Shown here: in pieces, positions 47,550-56,994 of the stretch
How the letters are laid out: each line of letters starts with the position of its first letter
Numbering within the stretch: the first letter of the stretch is position 1
Assembly (NCBI GenBank): GCA_009760855.2
Contig: WPIO01000054.1
Span: 1,695,001-1,759,000, forward strand
Source: Cristatella mucedo
Lineage: Eukaryota > Bryozoa > Phylactolaemata > Cristatellidae
Reading direction: 5' to 3'
Length of the DNA stretch: 64,000 bases
Notes under the pieces: generated by a model
Database searches by the model: none
Told to the model about the DNA's origin: nothing
Seen by the model: only the letters and a program-made list of their open reading frames with translations
Program-made: the position numbers and the translations under genes

Positions 47550-49376
47550 TTGTTAAAGAATTACTTAAAAACAAGAGTGACTTAAAAATGACACTTGTTA
47601 TTTCACCTATTTTAGCTTCAGAAAGTGGTGCTTATAATTACCAACCATTTGCAGGAGTAACTAATTCAAAAATAAATAGAGTTTCAGATATTGATAGAAT
47701 AATTAGAACACAATTTGCAGCACAATTTTTAAAAAGAAAGTAGAGGAATGGTTAGAAATAGATTCTAATTGGATTATAGTTGGAGTTAATGCTATTTATG
47801 CGAAGTTTTCTTATTTTCGGCACAAATTCGGCGGTAGTTACTTGTCAATGCCAGAAGGATTAGAAAAGAAGAGATCAACAATTAATATAAAGAATGAATC
47901 AGATAATCTTTGTGCTTTTTGGTGTGTGTTAAGGTTTCTTCACTGGAGAGATAATCATCCAGAGTCTATTGCTGATTTAAAGGAAATATTACATGAGAAA
48001 TATTCACAACATTTAAAGAGAATAGAAGATTTGTTTTAAGTTAAGGAGAATTATCCCTCAAACGTATTAAATGTTATTGATATTTCTCATTTAGCTGAAT
48101 TATTTAACATAACTATTAATGTTTACGAATATGATAATAAAATTCTAACTCCACTTATAGTAGTTGAAGAAGAGAAAGAGAGGCATTTAGATCTTCTTTT
48201 GTATAGCACTCCAAACAAAAGCAACTTTCATTATGTAATTATTAAAAACTTCAATGGATTGTGTAGAAGTAGCAAAGGATATGGAACACAGCTTACTTGT
48301 AAAATATATTTGTGTAGATTTTACTCTAAAGATAAACTAGAATCACATGTTGATGCTTGCAAACGTGGAAATGATGGTAAGTCTAGAATAAGAATGCCAA
48401 GTGCCGATAGTAAAAAGGAGATAAATGTTATTTTAGAGATTATGCTAAAACGTTATGGTGTCCTTATGTTGCTTATGCAGACTTTGAATGCTTACTTACA
48501 AGCGTTAGAAAAACAGATAAAGAAGATCCTACAACTCCATAAGGTACTTTTCGAAAGCATATTCCTTATTCATCTGCTTATACTATTATTGATTATGAAG
48601 GAAAACAAAGAACATTTAAATTATTCAATGGTTCAAATAATGTTAGAGATCTATTAAAAAGTTTATTAGAAGAAGTTGAAAGAATAAAAAGTGAAATTAA
48701 ACATATTCTTGATAAATATGAAAAGTTTGATTATAGTAATTTTAAGGAAGAAGACAAAAAAGATTTTGAGAATGCAACTGTTTGTCATATTTGCGATTTA
48801 GATTTAGATGGAGATAAAGCTTTAGATCATTGTCATTTAACAGGAAAGTATAGGGGTGCTGCACATAATGCTTGCAACTTAAATCTCAGTATTAATCCTT
48901 AGAAGTTTAAGCTTCCAGTATTTACTCACAACTTACAAGGTTACGACTCACATTTATTAGTACAAGAGTTTCAAGATTTAAAACTAGATAAAAAAGTCAT
49001 TGCCAATAACATGGAGAAATATATAAACATTGAAATTGGCTCACTTAGTTTTAGAGAATCTTTACAAATGTTGCAAAAAGGTTTAGCAGATCTTGTAAAT
49101 AATGTTGTTAAATCAGGAAAACCATTAGAACAAACAAGAAATTACTTTTCAATGTTGGATGATAATGAATTCAATCTATTAAAAGAAAACGGTATATTGC
49201 CCTATGAGTATATAGACTCATTTTCAAGACTAGATGAAAAGTCGCTACCCCCAATTAAAAGCTTTTATAGCACATTAAATGATACAAACATAGATGAAAA
49301 AGATTGTGATCGTGTTAAGAAAGTTCGAGCATTGATGAAAAAAATAGATCCAAGCACTGAAGATACATTAGGAAAG

Positions 49377-49386
49377 TATAGTAATA
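49377..49386. repeat. Target-site duplication, left copy (TATAGTAATA)
   Basis: Identical to 52347-52356 on the other side of the LINE. Polymerase coding sequence resumes directly after the right copy, in a different local context from the LINE. Confidence 0.85.
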
Positions 49387-49617
49387 ATAACAATAATAAT
49401 ATTGCACTTGATAAAGCGCCCTCAGAGAACTTAATCTCTTTCTAGGTGCTTTACATTTGCTGCAAAGTGATACGCAATAGAATAGTAAGTAAAATCATGC
49501 TTGAAAAACAAACAAAATGAATAACATGGTTAGGGGTTACATGCACTGGGTCAGCATGCAAATGTGGTTAGTGGCAGCATGAACAGTGTCAGCACGCATA
49601 AGCACATCGAGGACGAA

Positions 49618-50874
49618 TCACAAGGACCCACTAAATGCTGTCCTAAATAGGTGTGTTTTTAAGTTTCTTTTAAATATGGTCAGGTCAGGGGATGTTCTGA
49701 TGCAGGTCGGGAGGGAGTTCCAGGCTGTGGGAGCATACGAGCTAAATGCACGGTCTCCAAAGGATTTAAGGTTTGTACGAGGTATTTCTAGACTGTTGGA
49801 TTCCGAAAAGCGAGTGGTACGATGCTTTGCCTGATGGGGTAGTGTATCTGAAAGATAGGCTGGAGCCATAGAATGAAGAGACCTAAAAGTGAGCGACAAA
49901 ACCTTGAAGTCAATCCGTTGCTTGACTGGTAACCAGTGCAGGTCGGCAAGAAGTGGAGTAATGTGGCAACTGCGACGCTCACGACAGACAAGCCTAGCTG
50001 CAGAGTTTTGCACCAGCTGCAATCGCCTGATCGCACATGCTGGTAGGCCAGTAAGCAGTGAGTTGCAGAAGTCGAGACGAGATGTCACGAATGCATGGAC
50101 CAACTTGGACGTGGTATCCTTATCTAAACAAGCCCGAATTTTAGCAATGTTATGAAGCTGAAAATAGGCTGATTTGACTGTGGAGCTGATGTGGTCGTCT
50201 AACGAGAGGTTGCTTTGGAATATGACACCTAGATTTCGAGCTGATTCAACTGGAGATATGCTGGCAGAGCCCATTTTGAAAGTCAGCCTTTCCAATTTCT
50301 GAATAACACTAGGTTTGCCCATAACTAGTAAGTTAGTTTTATCATCGTTTAGTTTTAGAAAATTTGCTGCCATCCGTGATCGGATGTCATCAATGCATGC
50401 AGCAAGTGAGTTGAGAGAATTTGAGGTGCTCGAAGGGTGGGAGGGATCAAAGCAAAGGTACAACTGAGTGTCATCCGCATAGAAGTGAAAGCCTAGATTG
50501 TGCTTGGCAATCACATCAGCGAGAGGGAGAGTATAAACGGTGAAAAGGACCGGACCTAGCACAGAGCCCTGAGGTACTCCATATTTTAGAGGTACTTCAG
50601 ATGATCTTTGTCCATTCACGTCAACACTCTGGAGTCTCCCACTGAGATAGGACCTGAACCACTGCAGAGCAGTGCCAGTGATGCCCAGGCGAGATGAGAG
50701 GCGCTCTAGAAGAACTTTGTGATCGATGGTATCAAAAGCCGGCCGAAAGATCGAGCAAAACAAGAAGAGACACTCTACCCATGTCTGCATTCCTAAGTAG
50801 GTCGTTGTATACCCGAAGCAATGCTGACTCTGTGGAGTGATTAGCTCTAAAGCCAGACTGGAACTTACTAGCAA
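49618..50874 (-). pseudogene. LINE reverse transcriptase palm, thumb and C-terminal domain
   Basis: Continues the reverse transcriptase in the shifted frame: AFDTIDHKVLLERL, YGVPQGSVLGPVLF (motif 4), FYADDTQLY (catalytic YADD), FLKLNDDKTNLLVMG, SRLDFCNSLLTGLPACAI, CHITPLLADLHWLPVKQR and an AWNSLP C-terminal motif. This order and these words are typical of CR1/L2-group LINEs. A single indel near 50740-50750 separates it from the endonuclease frame. Confidence 0.9.
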
Positions 50875-52129
50875 GGTGTGAGGTTTCGATATACGAGTTC
50901 AGCTGGTCTGCCACGACCCGTTCCAGTGTCTTTGATAGGAATGGTAGAAGGGAGACTGGGCGGTAGTTGCTTAAGTTCTCTTGGTCTAGTGTAGCTTTCT
51001 TGAGAAGTGGCCTGACTACAGCTTTTTTGAAAGGTGCTGGGACCTGACCTGAGGCTAATGACATATTAATGATGTTGGTTATGCATGGCAGCAGCAGATC
51101 AATGCAACGTAGGAGCAGGACAGTGGGAATAGGGTCCAGTGGACTTGTTGTCTTCTTTGATTGAGATACGAGCTTTAGGACTACGTCACTGGTGACCTGT
51201 TTAAATGCAGACATTGAGGCGCAGCCAGGAACCGAGGAACAGCATTCTAGTGGGAAGGTTGTCATCGCAGGGATGGATTCCCTGATTTTGTCTATCTTCT
51301 GCACAAAGAATCGAGAGAAGCGATCGGCTAGATCATCACAAGGATCATCAGGTAAGGAGCTAACCTGGGAACGGTTGAGGAGATGGTTTATTGTCGACAT
51401 CAGCATTTTTGGATTGTGCATCTGTGATTCAACAATGTTTCTATAGAAGCTAGACTTAGCCTTTGCTAGGATCGATTGGTACGACCTACAGTAGTCTCCA
51501 TATGCCTGTCGATGGACATTTAGTCCGGATCTTTTGTATGCCTTTTCAAGCTTTCGTTTAGTAGACTTGATGTGGGTAGGGCCATGCACATGAGTCACAA
51601 GAGATAATGAGTCTGTCAATGTACGAAATTCGGTGCTGAAAGCGTCAGATAAGTTATCAAAGTGAACGTTGAAATCACCCATAACGAGGAAGGATTGATT
51701 TCTTGCACACAGAATCGAAATGAGATCGGAGAAATCTGAGATAAAGGAGGATTTGGTACCTGGTGGGCGATAGACTACTGCCACTATCGGTAGCTTGTTT
51801 TCGGGTGAGACCAGGACAATTGATTCAAAAGACTGTTTCGAGGGTACCGCAAATGGCTTGAAGTTGAATTTCGAGCGCACGATCATAGCAACTCCACCTC
51901 CAGTTTTGATTGATCTAGGGGTGTGAAAGAACGTGAAACCAGATGGAGTAGCGTCTTTAATTGTCGGGTAGTTTATCGATTTCAGCCAAGTTTCAGTTAG
52001 GGCGAGCAGGTCGATACCATTTTCAGAAATAAGGTCGTTTATTACTAGAGGTTTATTGCACATTGAGCGAGGATTCCAAAGGCAAGCGTTAAGTCTGGCC
52101 GATTGGGTTACAACAGGCCTGATGACCAC
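50735..52129 (-). pseudogene. LINE endonuclease plus N-terminal reverse transcriptase
   Basis: Endonuclease signatures in order: LNACLWNPRSMCNKP, LLALTETWL, VAVVYRPPG and FLVMGDFNVHFDN. The text jumps from HVHGPTH straight to KRKLEKAYKR, so the usual SDH-containing end of the endonuclease is missing. The plus-strand copy at 42040-42350 still has sequence for the linker. The RT fingers (YRPVSLLPFLSKTLERVV, FQSGFRANHSTESALLRV) follow. The frame breaks near 50740 just after LLVLLDLSA. A dead, internally deleted copy. Confidence 0.85.
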
Positions 52130-52346
52130 TAAGTTTGAGAGATTTACAGTGACGCATGCGGGGGAGCGTGCTAAGCGGTTCGAGACAATGCTAGGAATAC
52201 CAAACGAGCAGCGTCTGAGCTGGCGGTTCCGGCCACCGCGGCGGCTACGGGGTGCTTTCCTTTTGTTAATGCATAGTTCATGAATCTTAGCAACAACATT
52301 AATATCTAGGAATGCATTTGATATACGATGACGAAGCGATAGCAGC

Positions 52347-52356
52347 TATAGTAATA
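52347..52356. repeat. Target-site duplication, right copy (TATAGTAATA)
   Basis: Second copy of the 10-bp duplication created by LINE insertion. Confidence 0.85.
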
Positions 52357-54120
52357 TTTATCTAACTATGGATGTCCTTCTACTTCCAGATGTATTTAAA
52401 CATTTTAGACATTGTTTAGATCTTGCCAATTTCCTTATAGCACCAGGTTTAACTTGGTCTGCAGGTTTGAGATTTTCAAAGGTTAAACTAGATTTATTAA
52501 CAAACTTTGAACATTTTGACTTCTTTGAAAGTGCAATAAGAGGTCGGAATAACGCAAGCATCATGTAGATATGTCAAAGCAAACAATGAAATGGCTTCTA
52601 ATTATGATAGTACTAAAGAAAAGAGTTGGTTACTTTATGTTGGTGCAAATTCATTATATGCTACAGCAATGACGCAGCCACTTCCAATATCTAATTTCAA
52701 GTTTTTAGATAGTAAACAAATAAAGAAGATTACAACTAAGAAGATATTATCGTTAAAAGAGGATGCAGAAACTGGTTATGCTTTTGAAGTGGATACGCAC
52801 TGTCCAGCAGAATTACACGACACTCACTCTGATTGTCCTATTCTACCAATTAGGTAGGCGTTGAAGAATACTCTGAATATCAAAAGAAAACGTCGTTAAG
52901 GGATGATAAGAAGAAAATAGATGAATGTGAAACAAAAGTTGAAAAGCTGATTGTTGATCTCGAGCCTAGATTTAAATATGTTATTTATTATAGAAATCTA
53001 CAACTTGAAATTGAAAGAGGATATGTATTGACAAAGATACATAGAGTAATGAGTTTCACACAAAGCAGATGGTTGAGTGGATATATAATTAATAACATTG
53101 AAAGAAGAAAAGTAGCAAGGGACGAGTTTGAAAAGGAATATTATAAACTCAAAAACAATGCATTCTTTGGAAAGACAATGGAAAATGTTAGAGAACGAGT
53201 AAACATTGAATTGTTTGATCTAAAATAGGATAAGGATATTGCAGTTTCAGATAAAAGAGTGATGAGTAATGTATTACTTGTGAGTGATGTGAGTGAGAGT
53301 AATGAGTGCAAGGTTTAAAGATGGAAGATTGTTTAATCGAGATTTAGTTGGAATTAAAACAACGAAAGCAGAGATCTGTCTTGATAAACCTATTTATTTA
53401 GGTTTTACAATTCTAGATAATTCAAAACTAATAATGCAGGATTTCTATGATAACACAATAAAAGATTATTACAATGATAAAGTAACACTTGCTAATGCTG
53501 ACACTGATTCTTTGGTAATGCAAATTGATACTGATAATGTTTATAGAGACTTTGAAAATTATTTAGATTACCTAGATTTGTCTGGTTATCCTAAGAATTA
53601 AGATATATGGAAAGTAGAAGGAGCAGAAAAGATCATACCTGCTAATAAGGGAAGTCTAGGGAAATTCAAGGGTGAAATATGTGAAAAATATTCAGTAGAT
53701 CCAAAAACAAAAGATTTCATTAGAGATGAAAAGGGGGATATGATTGAAAAATCAATTGTACTTGATGAGTGCGCTTTCTTAAGACCAAAACTTTATTCAA
53801 TGCAGATAGCTATAAAGAAAGATAAAGGAATAGAAGTTACATCTGCAGTCAAAAAAGCAAAAGGAACACAGAATGATGTAGTAAAGAAGTGTTTGACTCA
53901 TTCTGAATATGTTGGTTGTCTTAAAACTGGTTCTGATGTTTATTGCCATCAATCAAGATTTCAATCTAGAAACCATCAAATTTTCACCAATCTAAAAAAG
54001 CACTATCAGCATTTGACTCAAAACGATATTGGTTAGACTGTGGAATTCATAGTTACTCTTACGGTCACTATAGGATAAAAGATTCAGCAGGGCACTATAA
54101 AACTTGTAATATTAGTATAG

Positions 54121-54273
54121 ATGCCGAAAAGAAAGATTGAAAACACTAAACCATTACCAGTAAAGAGAGTTAGATTTTCAGATAAAAAGAAAAAGCAAAA
54201 CGATAAAAAACTAGTTGATATACAAGAAGAAGTAGAGTTATACGAGTCAATGGAGAAATTAAATATATATTAA
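54121..54273 (+). CDS. Small basic viral protein (50 aa)
   Basis: ATG 54121 lies inside the end of the polymerase frame (polymerase TGA at 54138) and directly follows the start-site motif AGTATAG. The product is Lys/Arg-rich in the first two thirds (MPKRKIENTKPLPVKRVRF) with an acidic C-terminus. Intact. The basic segment would suit nuclear targeting or nucleic-acid binding, but the function is not known. Confidence 0.6.
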   Translation: MPKRKIENTKPLPVKRVRFSDKKKKQNDKKLVDIQEEVELYESMEKLNIY

Positions 54274-54297
54274 TAAAATTATTTTTACTATTATAGG

Positions 54298-54543
54298 ATG
54301 GATCCCAAAGAAATCGATATTACCAGTTCTGATAGTGAGTCAGAGTATTCAGAGGATTCAATTGACGACCTTGATTATCAAATGGAAACAGAATCTGAAT
54401 CTGAGTCTTATACTTCTGAAGAATCATCTTACATTGAAACAGAATCTGAATCAGAAGATGAAGAGGTAGATTTAGAAGAACTTCTATTTGGTAAAAAAGA
54501 GTCTTTTGAATCATTAGACAGTTCAGAAGGTGAAGAGATTTAA
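54298..54543 (+). CDS. Acidic Ser/Glu-rich viral protein (81 aa)
   Basis: Intact frame, start preceded by CTATTATAGG. It is composed mainly of Ser, Glu, Asp and Tyr (for example DSESEYSEDSIDD, EESSYIETESESEDEE) with a short hydrophobic patch LEELLFG near residue 60. Likely disordered, with many acidic-context serines that fit casein-kinase-2-type phosphorylation (inference). It lies between the polymerase and the paralogous trio. No homologue recognised. Confidence 0.65.
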   Translation: MDPKEIDITSSDSESEYSEDSIDDLDYQMETESESESYTSEESSYIETESESEDEEVDLEELLFGKKESFESLDSSEGEEI

Positions 54544-54567
54544 TTTCAATTAAATAAAATTTTATTT

Positions 54568-54583
54568 TCATATATAGAAAATG
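54568..54583 (+). promoter_or_regulatory. Start-site motif TATATAGAAAATG (representative copy)
   Basis: CATATATAGAAAATG ends in the start codon of the 54581 gene. Near-identical copies precede genes at 54874, 55127, 55424, 55930, 59569, 61182, 62967 and 63605. Weaker copies precede 47184, 54121 and 54298, and one lies on the minus strand before 59547. The motif abuts or overlaps the ATG in all strong cases. Confidence 0.7.
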
Positions 54584-54856
54584 GATGTCTCAAGAATTTT
54601 AAGTTGTGAACAATCTAGAGAAATGGCAATAAAAATCTGTCTTCAAAAACTTAAAGGTCAAGATCAACGTATTGTTAAACATTCACTAGACAAACTCATT
54701 CCAGATATTGATAGTTCTTATATTAGTATTCTTATAGATATATGTAATACATGTGACAAACTAATGGAGAGTCGTAGTAAGATAAATGAGATGCTTGAAG
54801 AGGCAAATAAAAAATCTAAAACACCAAAAACAAAACCAGGAGTAGTGATTAATTAA
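54581..54856 (+). CDS. Viral small-paralogue 1 (91 aa)
   Basis: First of three tandem related proteins. It starts MDVSRILSCEQSREMA, has a middle ISILIDICNTCDKLME block, and a Lys/Thr/Pro-rich tail (KKSKTPKTKPG) that the others lack. Intact, with the start motif at the ATG. Predicted mostly helical. Function unknown. Confidence 0.65.
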   Translation: MDVSRILSCEQSREMAIKICLQKLKGQDQRIVKHSLDKLIPDIDSSYISILIDICNTCDKLMESRSKINEMLEEANKKSKTPKTKPGVVIN

Positions 54857-54873
54857 ACAATACTATATAGAAA

Positions 54874-55155
54874 ATGGAAGATGAAATTAAAAGAATTTTA
54901 AATCATAAAGATGTTGAAATCTATGCTCGTAGTATTTGTATAGCAATGTTTAAGTTTGATATAGATAGAGATTTTCATTATAATATTTATAAACTACCTG
55001 ATTCAATTATTGCAGAATTAATAAAAATGTGTGATGTTTTTGATGAAATACGAGAGTGCAATTATTCAATAGAAACTATCTATAAAGGTATTTATAGTAA
55101 AAAAAATTTTCAATATTATATAGAAAATGGATATTGCAAGGATTCTATGTTGTGA
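54874..55155 (+). CDS. Viral small-paralogue 2 (93 aa as read)
   Basis: Starts MEDEIKRILNHKDVEIYA and has LPDSIIAELIKMCDVFDEI, matching the core of paralogues 1 and 3. The C-terminal 20 residues run through the start motif and ATG of paralogue 3, which overlaps by 29 bp. An A-run near 55100 makes it likely that the native stop was earlier, before an indel. Confidence 0.6.
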   Translation: MEDEIKRILNHKDVEIYARSICIAMFKFDIDRDFHYNIYKLPDSIIAELIKMCDVFDEIRECNYSIETIYKGIYSKKNFQYYIENGYCKDSML

Positions 55156-55354
55156 AAGAGCTAAAAATACTGCATATAGTGTTTGTTCTAAAAGATTTAA
55201 AGTTTGTGGATCTAAGATGCTTACAAATCTATTTTCTTATATTTCTATGTTACCTGATTCAACTATTGAAGATTTAATTAAAATTTGTGATATTTGTGAT
55301 AAAATAGAAGATTATAATAACAAGCTATATAATATTTGTTCAGTAGTTTTCTAA
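55127..55354 (+). CDS. Viral small-paralogue 3 (75 aa)
   Basis: Starts MDIARILCCERAKNTA and contains LPDSTIEDLIKICDICDKIE, close to the equivalent block of paralogue 2. Intact. The start motif TTATATAGAAAATG lies inside the end of the previous frame. Confidence 0.65.
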   Translation: MDIARILCCERAKNTAYSVCSKRFKVCGSKMLTNLFSYISMLPDSTIEDLIKICDICDKIEDYNNKLYNICSVVF

Positions 55355-55423
55355 AATTATCGTCATAAATGATTTTTCATTAATCTGTGTGCATGTATTT
55401 TATTTTTTATTGTTATATAAGAA

Positions 55424-55893
55424 ATGGAAGCCGTTACTGATCCGATGCTAGCAACTTCTGCATTAGCACTTAAATCTTACGTTGATTATCTTGTTAGATC
55501 AAGAATGACAGAATATGATGAAAAACAACTCAGTTCTGATATTTCACTTATGACTGATGAGTCTGTTAAGAAATTCTATCTTGATGAAGCAGATTCTGAA
55601 GCACAAAAAATTATTACTGCAGGTCAAACTGAAGTTCTATCAGGTCTTGAGGAAAGAGTTAGATCTAAAGTCTTCTAGATGATCCTAGTGAGATTGCTGA
55701 TTATACTACATGGATTGCATCACAACTTCCATCAATGTCTACAGTCATATCTGGAGTATCTGGTGTTAAACCTGATATCACTGGAATTGTTAAAGACGAA
55801 TGTTACGCAGTTCTACCAAGTATTACTGATGGTAAGAGTGCAAAACAAAAAGCAGCTGAAGCAGCACTAGCACAACCCGATCCTGTAGTTTAA
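55424..55893 (+). pseudogene. Viral hypothetical protein with one frameshift (about 155 aa)
   Basis: Start motif TTATATAAGAAATG. The first part (MEAVTDPMLATSALALKSY onward) is acidic and helical. The frame breaks near 55676, and the continuing frame encodes DDPSEIADYTTWIASQLPS and an Ala/Gln-rich end closing at TAA 55891-55893. A single-base change separates the two halves. No family recognised. Confidence 0.55.
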
Positions 55894-55929
55894 TTAATTT
55901 AAATAAAATATAAAAACGATATATAGAAG

Positions 55930-56265
55930 ATGAACACTGAGACAAGAAGTAAAGACTGTCTTGAAGAAGCACAAGGACAACAGCATTCAAACTTTAAAAT
56001 CTGTTCTTATCCAACGGGTAGAATTGAAGACATCAGATCAACTTTTTTAGATGCTGTAAAACTAGTATTAGAATATAAAGCACTTAGAATTAAACAATCT
56101 GAACCAGAAATAGCAAATATATTTGTTAAAGTTAGAGATGGTTCAATTTTTGAAGATTTCCTTAAAGACTTAAAAATAGAAAAAATAAATAGTATGAGGT
56201 CTAAAGCCTACTCTAAAAAAATAGAACTAACTAAACAAATGAAAGATTCTGAAAAAGAGTTTTGA
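55930..56265 (+). CDS. Viral hypothetical protein (111 aa)
   Basis: Intact. Start motif GATATATAGAAGATG. Charged and helical: after a Gln-rich N-terminus (EEAQGQQHSN) it has IFVKVRDGSIFEDFLKDL and a Lys-rich C-terminus. It is the last plus-strand gene before a convergent minus-strand block. Function unknown. Confidence 0.6.
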   Translation: MNTETRSKDCLEEAQGQQHSNFKICSYPTGRIEDIRSTFLDAVKLVLEYKALRIKQSEPEIANIFVKVRDGSIFEDFLKDLKIEKINSMRSKAYSKKIELTKQMKDSEKEF

Positions 56266-56307
56266 TATACCTTAATAATTGATTAAAGAAACAATGGATT
56301 GGAAGAT

Positions 56308-56886
56308 TTAAATCGGCACGTCTTCCGCAGGATCATATCCAGTTGGAGGAGGACTATCTTGAGCAGATTCTTCACCTTCAAGTGGTTCAATAATTACAGA
56401 TTGCATAACTGGATAAAAATGAAAAGGAGCACTAATAAATTTTTTAACTTCTTCAGAAGTTACTGTTTCACCTGCTACCCATGATGCAAGTTCAAAACGA
56501 TTTTCATATTTAGCAAGGTCAAAAGAAAAGGATTCTGAGAAAATTACTCCATTTACTAATAAAATTTCAATATAATCCAAATCAGTTGGAGTTGAAATTG
56601 TACCAAAATTCAAAATAGGATAAACAAGATTAAATGCAATTGTTGTTGATACAGGAGTATCAAAAAGAGTAATAAAACTAGAAATAGATTCACTTAATAG
56701 TAACGTATCATTACTCTCAAAACCATAATGTTTAATGTCAATTAAGCTAGGTAGATATAGATTTTGTGAATGCAGTTTGTGATTATATTTTAAAAATATA
56801 ATATCATCATTTGCTTTACTTATATAAATAATTACACCAACTACAACAAATTTATAATTCACTCTTGTTCTGTTATCATCTTTCAT
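56308..56886 (-). CDS. Viral hypothetical protein (192 aa)
   Basis: One of the few long intact viral frames. Start at 56886 after an AT-rich GGTTATATTAAC stretch. Beta-rich with alternating hydrophobics (YKFVVVGVIIYISKA, TPTDLDYIEILLVNGVIF) and an acidic proline-rich C-terminus (EESAQDSPPPTGYDP). Its place immediately downstream of the fibre-like gene on the same strand suggests a virion-surface or fibre-associated role, but that is inference only. Confidence 0.55.
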   Translation of the reverse strand: MKDDNRTRVNYKFVVVGVIIYISKANDDIIFLKYNHKLHSQNLYLPSLIDIKHYGFESNDTLLLSESISSFITLFDTPVSTTIAFNLVYPILNFGTISTPTDLDYIEILLVNGVIFSESFSFDLAKYENRFELASWVAGETVTSEEVKKFISAPFHFYPVMQSVIIEPLEGEESAQDSPPPTGYDPAEDVPI

Positions 56887-56994
56887 TAAAAATGATTTGT
56901 TAATATAACCTTTTTGAAGACTGTATATCTAATATTATCACTAATAGAATTACTACTTTCTACAACTACAAAATTAATATCTTTATTTTTATTT

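Larger units (their letters stand above)
49387..52346 (-). mobile_element. CR1/L2-like non-LTR retrotransposon (LINE family A) inserted in the viral polymerase
   Basis: About 2.96 kb on the minus strand, with an apurinic endonuclease domain followed by reverse transcriptase. It ends in a 3' UTR and an (ATT)n-type microsatellite tail after the GCGCTTTATCAAGTGC word. It is flanked by a 10-bp duplication. The same 3' end occurs repeatedly in the host part of the window. An internal deletion removes the C-terminal part of the endonuclease, and one frameshift splits the coding region. Confidence 0.9.
47588..54140 (+). pseudogene. polB: Protein-primed family B DNA polymerase, disrupted
   Basis: The encoded enzyme would replicate the viral genome by protein priming. 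Visible in order: INIKNESDNLCAFW block (about 47880), C-x-x-C zinc-finger-like segment (48300-48370), CHICDLDLDGDKALDHCHL HNH-like zinc motif (48795-48840), HNLQGYDSHLL exonuclease-region motif (48929), palm motif A region (ANSLYATAM, about 52644), motif B (KNNAFFGKTMENVR, about 53150) and motif C DTDSL (about 53500). The usual first motif A aspartate reads Gly in this copy. Breaks: frameshifts near 47740, 48430, 52560, 52855, 53300 and 53995; in-frame TAA 48037, TAA 48540, TAG 48900, TAG 53226, TAA 53599; and a LINE at 49387-52346. The TGA at 54138-54140 overlaps the next gene. Dead as it stands. Confidence 0.85.
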
